A stretch of 64,000 bases of DNA from Sphingorhabdus lacus (lineage in GTDB: Bacteria; Pseudomonadota; Alphaproteobacteria; Sphingomonadales; Sphingomonadaceae): assembly GCF_009768975.1 (NCBI RefSeq), contig NZ_CP035733.1:1550001-1614000 (forward strand). The letters are read 5' to 3'. The notes under the pieces were generated by a model, which saw only the letters and a list, made by a program, of their open reading frames with translations, had not been told where the DNA came from and made no database searches. The stretch's first letter is position 1. Every line of letters starts with the position of its first letter. Shown one piece after another: positions 1-8,854 of the stretch. The position numbers and the translations under genes are program-made.

Positions 1-36
1 CGCCATTCGCAGGTTCGATCCCTGCCGCCCCAGCCA
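1..36 (+). tRNA. tRNA-Gln, 3' part only
   Basis: The T arm (GCAGG, loop TTCGATC, CCTGC) is followed by the acceptor 3' half CGCCCCA, discriminator G and an encoded CCA ending at base 36. Acceptor CGCCCCA with discriminator G matches bacterial tRNA-Gln (5' half TGGGGCG). The anticodon lies before the window, so the identity is inferred from the acceptor end and variable loop. Confidence 0.75.
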
Positions 37-192
37 TCTTCCTCCGACCCGCTTTTGCTTCATCGCCTCGCAAGCTTTGTAAATGGTTGTAACAACGTGC
101 AACCCGCACTGGCGCGAACCGGCAATTCCTTTTATTTAGGCTCCCGAGGGACACCTGTTAAAAAATTGGTGCCGTTGGGTAGGGTCGAACAT

Positions 193-888
193 ATGCGTGT
201 TGTTATTGCCGATGACGAAGCGGACGTCGTAGCTTTTCTGAAATCGATTGTCGAAGAACTGGGCCATATCGCCGTCAGCTTTGCGGACGGTAACAAATTG
301 GCGCAGGCGCTGATGCGTGAGACATTCGATCTTGTCATACTGGACTGGAACATCCCCGGGAAAGACGGGATTGATCTGCTCAAATGGATGCAGACTGCTT
401 TGCCCGAGCATCCTCCGGTCATCATGATGACCAACCGGTCTGCGAAAAAAGATATTAGCGATGCGCTGAATGCCGGTGCGGATGACTATATCACCAAGCC
501 GGAAGACCGCTCGGTTGTCGCCGCACGGATAAACGCCATGCTCCGCCGCAATGCGGGTGCCGGAGCATTTGATGCAGAGGCGGTTTACGGGAAATACCAT
601 CTGAACCGGCTGGACCAAAGCGTCACCGTGAATGGCGAGACCATCACCATGACCGCCAAAGAATTCGAGCTGGCCGATCTGTTTTTCCGCAACGCGGACC
701 GCACATTGTCCCGCAATTACATCATGGAAACGATCTGGCGCACCAATGCCGTGCTCGCTACGCGCACGCTGGACATGCATATTTCGCGTGTCCGCGCCAA
801 GCTTGACCTGCAACCCGAAAACGGATTTCGGATTTTTACCGTCTTCGGTTATGGATACCGTCTGGAAACGATTACAACAAGCAACTGA
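193..888 (+). CDS. OmpR/PhoB-family response regulator
   Basis: A 231-residue two-domain regulator. The receiver domain shows the acidic pair D7/D8, phosphoacceptor D51 in LVILDWNIPGKDG, T80 and K102 of the TKP motif. The C-terminal half (about 130-228) is a winged helix of the OmpR type (TMTAKEFELADLFF ... LDMHISRVRAKL). The reading frame is open from base 55, but the ATG at 193 puts the receiver domain at the N-terminus and has AGGG upstream, so I chose it. It is the first gene of a same-strand set with a LysM-FecR protein and a CHASE2 histidine kinase, which is its likely cognate sensor; that pairing is inferred from position. Confidence 0.93.
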   Translation: MRVVIADDEADVVAFLKSIVEELGHIAVSFADGNKLAQALMRETFDLVILDWNIPGKDGIDLLKWMQTALPEHPPVIMMTNRSAKKDISDALNAGADDYITKPEDRSVVAARINAMLRRNAGAGAFDAEAVYGKYHLNRLDQSVTVNGETITMTAKEFELADLFFRNADRTLSRNYIMETIWRTNAVLATRTLDMHISRVRAKLDLQPENGFRIFTVFGYGYRLETITTSN

Positions 889-899
889 CGGGACATATT

Positions 900-2198
900 A
901 TGCGGCCAACTATGCCACGGCTTGCAACTGCAATTTTGGGTTTAGTACTAAGCCTTTGTGCAACAACCGGGGCGGCAGCGCAGAATGAGGATGCGCCAAT
1001 TCGCTATGTCGTCCGCAAGGGTGATACGCTGATCGGGCTGGGCGACCGCTATTTCCGTACTCCGCAAAGCTACAAGATTGTGCAGCGGCAGAACCGGATC
1101 GCCAATCCCTATGCGATTCCCATCGGCAAGATCCTGTCCATTCCACGGAGCCTGCTGAAATACCGGCCGGCCTCTGCCGAAATCATTGCGGTGCGCGGTC
1201 AGGTCACACAGGACAATAGCGCCGCCACGACCGGGCAGAAATTGCAGGAAGGCACTGCGATTACGACGGGGCCGTCATCTTTTGCGACCATGGTGCTCGA
1301 CGACGGCTCGCGCATTTCCCTGCCCTCCAATAGTGCAATCCGCATCCGGCGTTTACGCACATATCTTCTGGGCAATATCCTCGATTACGACTTCGACGTT
1401 GCCCGGGGCGGCATCCGGTCGTCGGTGGTGAAGCAGAAATCGCCCGACGACAGCTACCGCGTCCGCACCCCCAAGGCGGTTTCCGCCGTCCGCGGCACCG
1501 ATTTCCAATCGCGCTATGATGCCGATACCCAGAATGACTTTGCCGAAGTCGTCGAAGGCGGACTTTCGGTCGACACCGGTGGGGAAAATGCGCGTGCCCT
1601 TCCCGCAGGAAATGGCCTCGCAGTCAAAGCCGATGGCGGCGTTCTGACCGAAGCGCTGCTGCCCGCGCCTGAGCTGCTCACGCCCGGAAAACTGCAAGCC
1701 GACAAAATAGTCCGCTTCGCAGCCGCCCTGTCCGGACCCATCCGCTACACTATTGCAACCGACTCCGGCTTTATTGAACAGATCGCAGACAGCATCGTGC
1801 AGGATGGAAAGGCGGAGTTTGCCGATCTACCCAACGGCAATTACTTCGTCCGTGCCCGCGCCATATCAGCAGCAGGATTGCAGGGAATACCGGCTACATT
1901 TACGTTCAAGCGACGCCTGAACAGTGTGACGGGAAGCGCTGGCAAGGAAAAGGACGGATTTGTTTTCCGCTGGCGCGCCGAAGGTGACGGGCCGCAAAAA
2001 TTCCATTTCCAACTGTTCCGCAACGCCGTCACAAATGTGGCGATGGTCGATGAGGCAGGCTTGGATTCGATGATGATCACCTTGTCCGACCTGCCCCCGG
2101 CCGATTATTATTGGCGCGTGGGATCTACCCAATATGCCGATGGCGAAGCGTCCACCAGTTGGACCCCAATCGAGAAAATCACGGTCGCAGGCCCTTGA
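900..2198 (+). CDS. Exported LysM and FecR domain protein
   Basis: This 432-residue protein has a Sec-type signal peptide (hydrophobic stretch 9-27, AAAQ cleavage region). A LysM domain follows at about 36-84 (YVVRKGDTLIGLGDRYF ... NPYAIPIGKILSIP), which normally binds peptidoglycan. A FecR domain sits at about 95-225 (EGTAITTGPSSFATMVLDDGSRISLP ... VRTPKAVSAVRGTDF). The last 170 residues look like beta-sandwich repeats. FecR domains usually relay envelope signals to a membrane partner; here no sigma factor is adjacent, and the neighbours are a response regulator and a CHASE2 kinase. I infer it is the periplasmic input module of that kinase. The next gene starts 43 bp on. Confidence 0.88.
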   Translation: MRPTMPRLATAILGLVLSLCATTGAAAQNEDAPIRYVVRKGDTLIGLGDRYFRTPQSYKIVQRQNRIANPYAIPIGKILSIPRSLLKYRPASAEIIAVRGQVTQDNSAATTGQKLQEGTAITTGPSSFATMVLDDGSRISLPSNSAIRIRRLRTYLLGNILDYDFDVARGGIRSSVVKQKSPDDSYRVRTPKAVSAVRGTDFQSRYDADTQNDFAEVVEGGLSVDTGGENARALPAGNGLAVKADGGVLTEALLPAPELLTPGKLQADKIVRFAAALSGPIRYTIATDSGFIEQIADSIVQDGKAEFADLPNGNYFVRARAISAAGLQGIPATFTFKRRLNSVTGSAGKEKDGFVFRWRAEGDGPQKFHFQLFRNAVTNVAMVDEAGLDSMMITLSDLPPADYYWRVGSTQYADGEASTSWTPIEKITVAGP

Positions 2199-2241
2199 CG
2201 GTGGCCTTGCCCGCGCCGAGTAAAAAAGGCTGAAACCGGTC

Positions 2242-4464
2242 GTGAATTTGCAGCGTCGCCTTGCGATCGAATGGTTGGCAATCGGACTTTTTGCGACCTG
2301 CCTGCTCGTCGCCACACTTTATTGGCGCGGGACGGCTTCGTTCGACCATTTGCTCTATGACCAGCTCAGCGCGGTCGAGCGTCCGCCGGCGGATGGCGAC
2401 ATATTGATTGTCGCCATCGACGATCCCAGCCTGTCCGCGCTCGGCAAATGGCCGTGGGACCGGGATATCCATGCGCGGCTGATTACCAAACTCCAGCAGA
2501 AAAAACCGCGCGCCATCGCATTCGACATCCTGTTGAGCGAGCCGGGCACACCGGAATCGGACGAAAGGCTTGCGGCTGCCATGGCGGCTGGCCCCGCGCC
2601 GTTGTTCATACCGCTGCATTTCAATGCGCCGGGCAGCGACGGCCGGGACTATGACACGATATTGCCCGCGCCCGTTTTTGTACAAGCGGCGGCAGGGATA
2701 GGGCATGTCAACATCCAGTTTGATGACGACGGTATTGTGCGCCACACAACGCTCTGCTTCACGCCGGACAAGGGCGGTAAAGCATGGCCGCATTTGATTA
2801 CGCGCCTGTTCGAGCCCACGCGCCCGCAACTTCCAAAGACCGGATGTTCCGCACCCCTGCTCATCCCCTATGCCGAGCGGGGAAGCTTCTCCGAAATTTC
2901 CTACGCTGACATCTTGAACGGCGATGTGCCCGATGAACTGGTACGCGGCAAAAATATCATCATCGGGGCGACCGCCGCCGGCATGGGTGATAATTTCCCG
3001 ACGCCCAATGGCGAAGGTGGCATGTTGTCTGGGGTAGAGGTGATGGCCAATGTTCTGGCCGCGGCGCGCCGAAATGACTTCATCCGCCCCCTGTCCGACC
3101 CATGGACCTATGCCCTGACGCTTGCGCCTATGTGGTTGTTGATGGTCGGCTTTTTGCGGTTTCGGCCAAGGGTTGTGTTGATGGTTTCCCTTGTTTCGCT
3201 GGCAGGGATACTCGCAATCAGCATAGCCCTTTTGTTCAGCCGCCTGTGGTTTCCGCCCGGCGCCGCCCTGCTCGGTATATTATTGGTCTATCCCTTATGG
3301 GGATGGCGCCGTTTGCAAGCGATGAGCGTGTTCATGGATTCCGAGTTGCGCGCGCTCGAACAAAGCGGCGAAGTCCGCCCCCTTCCCATCCCCGCAAATC
3401 AGGCGACGGATATGGTGGGCCGCCAAAGCGAAGCTCTTGCGAGCGCGATTGACCATATGCGCGACCTGCGTCGCTTTGTGTCGGACACGCTGGCGGATTT
3501 ACCCGACCCGATGTTTGTGACCGACCCCGGCGACAAGGTCACCCTTACGAACAAATTGCTCAATGAAAGTCTGGACAAAGATATTTCCGGATGGCTGCTG
3601 TCCGATGCACTCGACCTGATGGTCGTTGCGGAACAACGCGCGGCAGTCGACCATTATATCGGGCAGCCACAGGCCAAGGGTCAGGAATATGTGCGGTTCG
3701 TATCGCCCGCGGACAAGACTTTTGTCATGCGCCGGTCCGAAGTGCGTAGCGATTCAGGCGTACTGCATGGCCATATCCATTATCTGACCGACATAACGGC
3801 ATTGGCAAAGGCTGAGCGGGATCGGGAGGAGGTGTTGCAACTTCTGTCCCATGACATGCGCGCACCGCAATCATCCATCATCGCCTTGCTCGATGGCCCT
3901 GTCGATGCCGATGCCAAGAAACGGATCGAGCGGAACGCCCGGCGGACCATCCAGCTTGCCCAAGACTTTGTCGAAATCGCCCGCATGGGAGAGACCGACT
4001 TTGCCGGACAAGACGTCTTGCTCGCAGATCTCGTCCGGGAAGCGACCGACAGTCTATGGCCGCTCGCGCGGGAGCGTGGAATCAGTTTTTCGGTTCGCGA
4101 CACAAGCGACAGCGCCTTTGTACTGGCCGAACCGGAAAGCCTGCACCGTGCAATCTGCAACCTCGTGGATAATGCCATCAAGTTCAGTCCGGCGGATGCA
4201 GTCATCGGCATAGACATTGGCCGGCAGGACGGAACGAACGTGATCGTGACAATATCCGACAGCGGAGACGGGATAGAAGCCGATCTGTTGCCCAGCCTGT
4301 TCACCCGATTTGCCTCCACAGGAAATCATGCCGGACGGGTAAAGGGCGTCGGTCTGGGGCTGGCCTTTGTGCATGCTGTTATTACACGGCACAATGGTAC
4401 GGTCTGGGCGGGGAACGGCGAGAACGGCGGTGCCAGATTCAGCTTCACCCTGCCGATTGCCTAG
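2242..4464 (+). CDS. CHASE2-domain sensor histidine kinase
   Basis: This 740-residue inner-membrane kinase starts at a GTG; no better ATG lies nearby. One N-terminal membrane segment (about 10-28) leads into a periplasmic CHASE2 domain (about 35-290, with DGDILIVAIDDPSLSALG and GKNIIIGATAAGMGD), then three closely spaced membrane segments (about 295-365). A PAS-like region (about 405-520) precedes HisKA with LLSHDMRAP (phospho-acceptor H537) and an HATPase_c domain with NLVDNAIKFSP (N box), SDSGDGI (G1) and GVGLGLAFV (G2). All catalytic boxes look intact. Partners are inferred to be the upstream LysM-FecR protein and OmpR-type regulator. Confidence 0.92.
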   Translation: MNLQRRLAIEWLAIGLFATCLLVATLYWRGTASFDHLLYDQLSAVERPPADGDILIVAIDDPSLSALGKWPWDRDIHARLITKLQQKKPRAIAFDILLSEPGTPESDERLAAAMAAGPAPLFIPLHFNAPGSDGRDYDTILPAPVFVQAAAGIGHVNIQFDDDGIVRHTTLCFTPDKGGKAWPHLITRLFEPTRPQLPKTGCSAPLLIPYAERGSFSEISYADILNGDVPDELVRGKNIIIGATAAGMGDNFPTPNGEGGMLSGVEVMANVLAAARRNDFIRPLSDPWTYALTLAPMWLLMVGFLRFRPRVVLMVSLVSLAGILAISIALLFSRLWFPPGAALLGILLVYPLWGWRRLQAMSVFMDSELRALEQSGEVRPLPIPANQATDMVGRQSEALASAIDHMRDLRRFVSDTLADLPDPMFVTDPGDKVTLTNKLLNESLDKDISGWLLSDALDLMVVAEQRAAVDHYIGQPQAKGQEYVRFVSPADKTFVMRRSEVRSDSGVLHGHIHYLTDITALAKAERDREEVLQLLSHDMRAPQSSIIALLDGPVDADAKKRIERNARRTIQLAQDFVEIARMGETDFAGQDVLLADLVREATDSLWPLARERGISFSVRDTSDSAFVLAEPESLHRAICNLVDNAIKFSPADAVIGIDIGRQDGTNVIVTISDSGDGIEADLLPSLFTRFASTGNHAGRVKGVGLGLAFVHAVITRHNGTVWAGNGENGGARFSFTLPIA

Positions 4465-4480
4465 CAATAAAATTGCCGGA

Positions 4481-5005
4481 TTATTCGATCCCGCTGCGGA
4501 GGGTGGAATAACTTCCGCGAGGCTTGCCCAGATCGGCAAGTGCCGCATTGATCATGATAGGCAAGGCTTCAGCCAGCGGTAGTCTGCAATGATATTCCGA
4601 AACCCGGCTGCGGTACATTTCCGAACCATCGGCCACACGGGTCAAGGTAATGCCCACCCGAAATTCCTTGTCGGCACAGCTCTGGAGCGGCTTGCGGCGC
4701 TTGGCAGGCGACAGGCTCTGTGGTCCGGCGGTGCTTCCCACCGCTAAGGAAGCATCGCGCGAGTCGACTGTAACCTGCAGATGAAGCGGCGCGGTATCGG
4801 CACGCGCAAAACCACGCGATGTCAGCGCGCCTTCAACAAGATCATGGGCGATCTTCAGGTCGGCCGACTCATATTCGGTCGCGGCAACGGCATAGGTCTG
4901 GCTTTCAAGGGTTGTAACACCCGCGCTCTGGACTCGTGTCTCGATCCCCGAAGAACAGGCTGATACCAAAAGTGAAATGCCTAGGGCGCAAAGTAAGCGG
5001 TGCAT
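4481..5005 (-). CDS. Probable lipoprotein, DUF4136-like
   Basis: A 174-residue protein with a short lipoprotein signal (MHRLLCALGISLLVSAC), whose lipobox LVSAC gives the lipidated cysteine at residue 17. The mature part (YAVAATEYESADLKIAHDLVEGALTSRGF ...) resembles DUF4136-type envelope lipoproteins, in which a Tyr/Phe-rich strand precedes a helix and an alternating strand set. No catalytic residues are recognised. It converges with the CHASE2 kinase gene (16 bp between the two stops). The family call is tentative; the lipoprotein call is firm. Confidence 0.75.
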   Translation of the reverse strand: MHRLLCALGISLLVSACSSGIETRVQSAGVTTLESQTYAVAATEYESADLKIAHDLVEGALTSRGFARADTAPLHLQVTVDSRDASLAVGSTAGPQSLSPAKRRKPLQSCADKEFRVGITLTRVADGSEMYRSRVSEYHCRLPLAEALPIMINAALADLGKPRGSYSTLRSGIE

Positions 5006-5065
5006 GGGACCTGCATTATCAATACCGGTCCCCTACATGCAACCTCTACATCATGTTACACCGCT

Positions 5066-5215
5066 TTACCGGGTAACGACGAAATAAATGACGTAGAACC
5101 AGCTCAATATGCCGTGGATGATTGCCCATAATACCGACTGGTGCGCGGTATAGCTTATCACCATCGCCAAAGCGCTTCCGAAACCGATCCCCGATTTGAC
5201 GACTGTTCCTTGCAT
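5066..5215 (-). CDS. Small membrane protein, 49 aa, function unknown
   Basis: This frame encodes 49 residues beginning MQGTVVKSGIGFGSALAM and ending YVIYFVVTR. It has one long hydrophobic segment with IISW/FYVIYF near its C-terminus and a glycine-rich first segment, so it probably spans the membrane once or twice. An in-frame ATG exists at 5233, but AAGGGA sits about 8 nt upstream of the ATG at 5215, which decides the start. It lies 14 bp downstream of the DAHP synthase stop on the same strand, so it is probably co-transcribed with it. No function can be assigned. Confidence 0.62.
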   Translation of the reverse strand: MQGTVVKSGIGFGSALAMVISYTAHQSVLWAIIHGILSWFYVIYFVVTR

Positions 5216-5229
5216 GGCAAAGTCCCTTC

Positions 5230-6603
5230 TCATGCGGCTTGTTTGGCGCGTTCGTTCAGTTCCTGATTCAACATTTCGGCGAGCAAAAACGCCAGTTCAA
5301 GCGACTGTGCCGCATTAAGCCGTGGATCGCAGTGGGTGTGGTACCGGTCGGCCAGGCCTTCGTCGGTAACCGCGACTGCACCGCCCGTGCATTCCGTTAC
5401 ATTCTGACCGGTCATTTCGATATGAATACCGCCGCCAAAACTGCCCTCTGCCCGATGGACAGCAAAGAAACCGCGCACTTCGGCCAATATCCGTTCGAAC
5501 GGACGGGTTTTATACCCGCTAGCGGACTTGACCACATTGCCGTGCATCGGGTCACAGGACCAGATTACGGGATGGCCTTCGCGTTGAACGGCACGGACCA
5601 GCTTGGGCAATCCGCTTTCCACCTTGTCATAGCCATAGCGCGAGATCAGCGTCATCCGGCCCGCTTCGCGCGACGGGTTCAATGTGTCGAGCATCCGCAG
5701 CAAAGCATCAGGTTCCAGACTTGGTCCACATTTGATCCCGATCGGATTGCCGATGCCGCGCAGATATTCGACATGGGCCGAACCTTCAAAGCGGGTGCGA
5801 TCGCCGATCCACAGGAAATGGGCCGAGGTATCGTACCACCGACCCGTTAAGCTGTCCTGACGTGTCATGGCTTGCTCATAGGGCAACAACAGCGCTTCAT
5901 GACTGGTGTAGAAACTGGTGCCCTTGATCTGGGGTACGGTTTCGGGGGTGATTCCGCAGGCTTCCATAAAGGCCAAGGCTTCGCCGATACGGTCCGCCGT
6001 TTCCTTATATTTCTGCGCCCATGGCGAGCGTCCCATATAATCATGGGTCCATGCATGCACCTGCTGCAAATTGGCATAGCCCCCGTTGGAGAACGCCCGC
6101 AGCAGGTTCAGCGTCGATGCCGCCTGGCTATAGGCGCGGACCATACGCGCCGGATCGGGCGCCCGACCTTCAGCATTGAATTCAATGTCGTTGATTATGT
6201 CCCCGAAATAGCTTGGTAATTCGACATCACCAATCTTTTCGGTAGGTGTGGAACGTGGCTTGGCAAATTGGCCTGCCATGCGGCCGAGTTTGACCACGGG
6301 AACCTTGCCCGCAAAGGTCAGAACGACAGCCATCTGCAGGATGACGCGGAAGGTATCGCGAATATTGTTCGGATGGAACTCGGCAAAGCTTTCGGCGCAG
6401 TCGCCGCCCTGAAGCAAAAAGGCTTTGCCTTCGACGACCTTGGCAAGATCAGCGGTCAGGTTGCGGGCCTCTCCTGCAAAGACCAGCGGCGGATAATTAC
6501 GCAAGGTCTCCTCAGTGGCCGCAAGCGCAGCTGCATCCTGATATTCGGGCATGTGAATGCCCTTTGCGTTTCTCCAACTGTCCGGCGTCCAATCTGTCGC
6601 CAT
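5230..6603 (-). CDS. aroG: Class II DAHP synthase (3-deoxy-7-phosphoheptulonate synthase)
   Basis: It catalyses the first step of the shikimate pathway: condensation of phosphoenolpyruvate and erythrose 4-phosphate. The protein has the plant/actinobacterial class II features: [14 protein letters not shown] start, [41 protein letters not shown] and [15 protein letters not shown]. Length (457 residues) is typical. The open frame extends to 6627 but the Met at 6603 matches the usual family N-terminus and has GGAG about 8 nt upstream. A promoter with a palindrome over its -35 box lies about 120 nt upstream. A small membrane protein follows. Confidence 0.95.
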   Translation of the reverse strand: MATDWTPDSWRNAKGIHMPEYQDAAALAATEETLRNYPPLVFAGEARNLTADLAKVVEGKAFLLQGGDCAESFAEFHPNNIRDTFRVILQMAVVLTFAGKVPVVKLGRMAGQFAKPRSTPTEKIGDVELPSYFGDIINDIEFNAEGRAPDPARMVRAYSQAASTLNLLRAFSNGGYANLQQVHAWTHDYMGRSPWAQKYKETADRIGEALAFMEACGITPETVPQIKGTSFYTSHEALLLPYEQAMTRQDSLTGRWYDTSAHFLWIGDRTRFEGSAHVEYLRGIGNPIGIKCGPSLEPDALLRMLDTLNPSREAGRMTLISRYGYDKVESGLPKLVRAVQREGHPVIWSCDPMHGNVVKSASGYKTRPFERILAEVRGFFAVHRAEGSFGGGIHIEMTGQNVTECTGGAVAVTDEGLADRYHTHCDPRLNAAQSLELAFLLAEMLNQELNERAKQAA

Positions 6604-6729
6604 GCCCATTACTCCAGCTTTGTTCATTTCAAAGGGGCGCCCTTTAGGCTCATTTTATGTGCACTAGCAAGCAAAAGCGGCAATTTTCCGTCACTTTCGC
6701 AATTTGCAACTGCGTCGCAATGTTTTAGT

Positions 6730-6758
6730 ATATTATCTGCCAAATTCCCTGTTGGCAA
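6730..6758 (-). promoter_or_regulatory. Predicted sigma-70-like promoter of DAHP synthase
   Basis: On the minus strand TTGCCA (6758-6753) and TAATAT (6735-6730) are separated by exactly 17 bp. Transcription would start near 6723, giving a leader of about 120 nt before the aroG start at 6603. The -35 hexamer lies inside the palindrome at 6752-6767. Confidence 0.55.
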
Positions 6759-6767
6759 ATTTGCCAA
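6752..6767. promoter_or_regulatory. 16-bp perfect palindrome, candidate operator
   Basis: TTGGCAAATTTGCCAA is a perfect inverted repeat in the 289-bp gap between DAHP synthase and petA. It covers the -35 box of the predicted DAHP synthase promoter, and a partial half-site (TGCCAAATT) lies in the spacer at 6738-6746. A regulator bound here would block that promoter; the regulator is unknown. Confidence 0.5.
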
Positions 6768-6892
6768 AAGACGTCTATCAGGCCCGCTGAATCGCCCTGT
6801 CAGCATAGGTGAAAATCCTTTTGGTGTCAGGGTATCATGGGGTTTCGACGGTATTGCGGGCTTCAAATCCGCGTCGCTAATAAGGGCAGCAT

Positions 6893-7525
6893 ATGGCTAC
6901 GGTCAAAAAGACAACAGGCACATCCAAAGCTCCGCGCAAAAACGCGGCTGAAGCGTCAGCCGAGTTAACAGCGCCGACCTCCACAGCAACTGTGGACGAA
7001 GGCGAAGGCGTGCGTCGGCGCGATTTCATACACATCGCAACGGTCAGCTTTGCTGGCGTCGGCGCGGTCGCAGTGGCAATTCCGCTGGTTTCGCAAATGA
7101 GCGCAAGCGCAGACGTTCTTGCGCTCGCATCGATCGAAGTCGATGTTGCCGCCATTCAGCCCGGTCAGGCCATCAAGACCAGCTGGCGCAAACAGCCTGT
7201 TTTCATCCGCAATCTGACTCCGGTTGAAATTGAAGACGCCAACAAGGTGGATGCCGCTTCCCTTCGCGATCCCCAAACACTCGCAGAGCGCACCCAGCCA
7301 GGCAAAGAAAACTGGCTGATCACCCTTGGCGTTTGCACCCATCTCGGTTGCGTTCCTCTTGGTGCCGCATCCGGCGAAGTTAAGGGTGAATATGGCGGCT
7401 ATTTCTGCCCCTGCCACGGTTCGCACTATGATACTGCCGCACGCATCCGCAAGGGCCCCGCGCCATTGAACCTTGCGGTTCCAGAATATGTATTTCTTTC
7501 CGACACAGTCGTAAAAATCGGTTGA
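6893..7525 (+). CDS. petA: Ubiquinol-cytochrome c reductase Rieske iron-sulfur subunit
   Basis: This 210-residue subunit carries the [2Fe-2S] cluster that takes electrons from ubiquinol in the bc1 complex. The cluster ligands are in [10 protein letters not shown] and CPCHGSHYD. The N-terminus has a Tat motif (RRRDFIHIA) about 42 residues in, then one membrane anchor ([16 protein letters not shown]). The lysine/alanine-rich N-terminal extension before the twin arginine is somewhat long. AAGGGC precedes the ATG. petB follows after 14 bp. Confidence 0.96.
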   Translation: MATVKKTTGTSKAPRKNAAEASAELTAPTSTATVDEGEGVRRRDFIHIATVSFAGVGAVAVAIPLVSQMSASADVLALASIEVDVAAIQPGQAIKTSWRKQPVFIRNLTPVEIEDANKVDAASLRDPQTLAERTQPGKENWLITLGVCTHLGCVPLGAASGEVKGEYGGYFCPCHGSHYDTAARIRKGPAPLNLAVPEYVFLSDTVVKIG

Positions 7526-7539
7526 GGAGCTAAAACAAG

Positions 7540-8835
7540 ATGAGCTTCCCTTGGGCAAATGAGTATAAGCCTCAGAACGCGGTAACCAAGTGGGTGGACG
7601 AACGTCTCCCCTTGCCCCGCTTGGTGTATAATGCAGTGGGCGCCGGTTATCCGGTTCCACGTAACCTGAACTATTTCTGGAACTTCGGTGTTCTCGCCGG
7701 TGTTGCGCTGGTTATCCAGATTGTGACCGGTATTGTTCTGGCCATGCATTATTATGCTAGCGTCGATGGCGCGTTCAACTCGGTTGAGCACATCATGCGT
7801 GACGTAAATGCCGGTTGGTTCATCCGCTACGCGCATATGAACGGCGCCAGCTTCTTCTTCATCGTGGTCTACATCCATATTTTCCGCGGCCTTTTCTACG
7901 GTTCGTACAAAGCTCCGCGTGAAATGATCTGGTTGCTGGGCGTAGTGATCTTCCTGCTTATGATGGCTACGGCATTCATGGGCTACGTGCTTCCATGGGG
8001 CCAGATGAGCTTCTGGGGTGCGCAGGTAATTACGGGTTTCTTCTCCGCCATTCCGTTGGTTGGCGAACCGTTGCGCCAGTTGCTGCTTGGCGGCTTTGCG
8101 CCTGACCAGGCCGCGCTGAACCGCTTCTTCTCGCTGCACTACCTCCTGCCCTTCGTGATTGCTGGTGTGATCATCCTGCACGTTTGGGCGCTGCACATCC
8201 CAGGGTCTTCGAACCCTACGGGTGTCAGCGTAAAGGCCGAACAGGACACTGTTCCCTTCCACCCCTATTACACAGCAAAGGACGGCTTCGGATTGGGCAT
8301 ATTCCTGATCGGTTTCGTCGCCATCACATTTTTTGCACCGAACCTGCTTGGCCATCCGGACAACTATATCCAGGCTAACCCGCTGTCGACGCCGGCACAC
8401 ATCGTTCCCGAATGGTATTTCTTGCCGTTCTACGCGATCCTGAAGGCGTTCACCGTGAACTTCGGCATTCCCTTCACCGGCATCGTGCTGATTGAAGCGA
8501 AGCTGATGGGCGTGCTTGCCATGTTCGGTTCGATCCTGTTGCTGTTCTTCCTGCCTTGGCTGGATACATCGCCGGTGCGTTCGGGCCATTATCGTCCGCT
8601 GTTCCGCAAGTTCTTCTGGTATGGCCTCATTCCGAGCCTTGTCGTGCTGACCTATTGCGGTGCGCAACCTCCTTACACCCAGTGGGTTGTACTGAGCCAG
8701 ATCGCAGCAGCCTATTACTTCGCTCACTTCTTGATCATCCTGCCTATCGTTTCGCGTATCGAACGGCCGCTTCCGCTGCCAAATTCGATCACCGAAGCCG
8801 TGACAGGAAAGCCGCTTCAAACGGCGACCGCGTAA
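7540..8835 (+). CDS. petB: Cytochrome b of the bc1 complex
   Basis: A 431-residue polytopic protein that binds hemes bL and bH and forms the quinol oxidation (Qo) and quinone reduction (Qi) sites. Seen motifs: GIVLAMHYY, the heme-ligand region around [33 protein letters not shown], and the Qo motif [10 protein letters not shown]. Eight or more membrane segments are visible. It is the full-length alphaproteobacterial cytochrome b, not a split b6/subunit IV. It sits between petA and petC in one operon. Confidence 0.97.
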   Translation: MSFPWANEYKPQNAVTKWVDERLPLPRLVYNAVGAGYPVPRNLNYFWNFGVLAGVALVIQIVTGIVLAMHYYASVDGAFNSVEHIMRDVNAGWFIRYAHMNGASFFFIVVYIHIFRGLFYGSYKAPREMIWLLGVVIFLLMMATAFMGYVLPWGQMSFWGAQVITGFFSAIPLVGEPLRQLLLGGFAPDQAALNRFFSLHYLLPFVIAGVIILHVWALHIPGSSNPTGVSVKAEQDTVPFHPYYTAKDGFGLGIFLIGFVAITFFAPNLLGHPDNYIQANPLSTPAHIVPEWYFLPFYAILKAFTVNFGIPFTGIVLIEAKLMGVLAMFGSILLLFFLPWLDTSPVRSGHYRPLFRKFFWYGLIPSLVVLTYCGAQPPYTQWVVLSQIAAAYYFAHFLIILPIVSRIERPLPLPNSITEAVTGKPLQTATA

Positions 8836-8854
8836 AACAGGGAAAGCCACTATC

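Noticed and set aside
136-813. 225-residue open frame on the minus strand
   Set aside because: It is the antisense shadow of the response regulator; no family features or ribosome site.
6820-6892. GGGG...TTCGACGG resembling a tmRNA start
   Set aside because: No tag-peptide frame, no tRNA-like partner and the text runs straight into petA; alphaproteobacterial tmRNA is two-piece and looks different.
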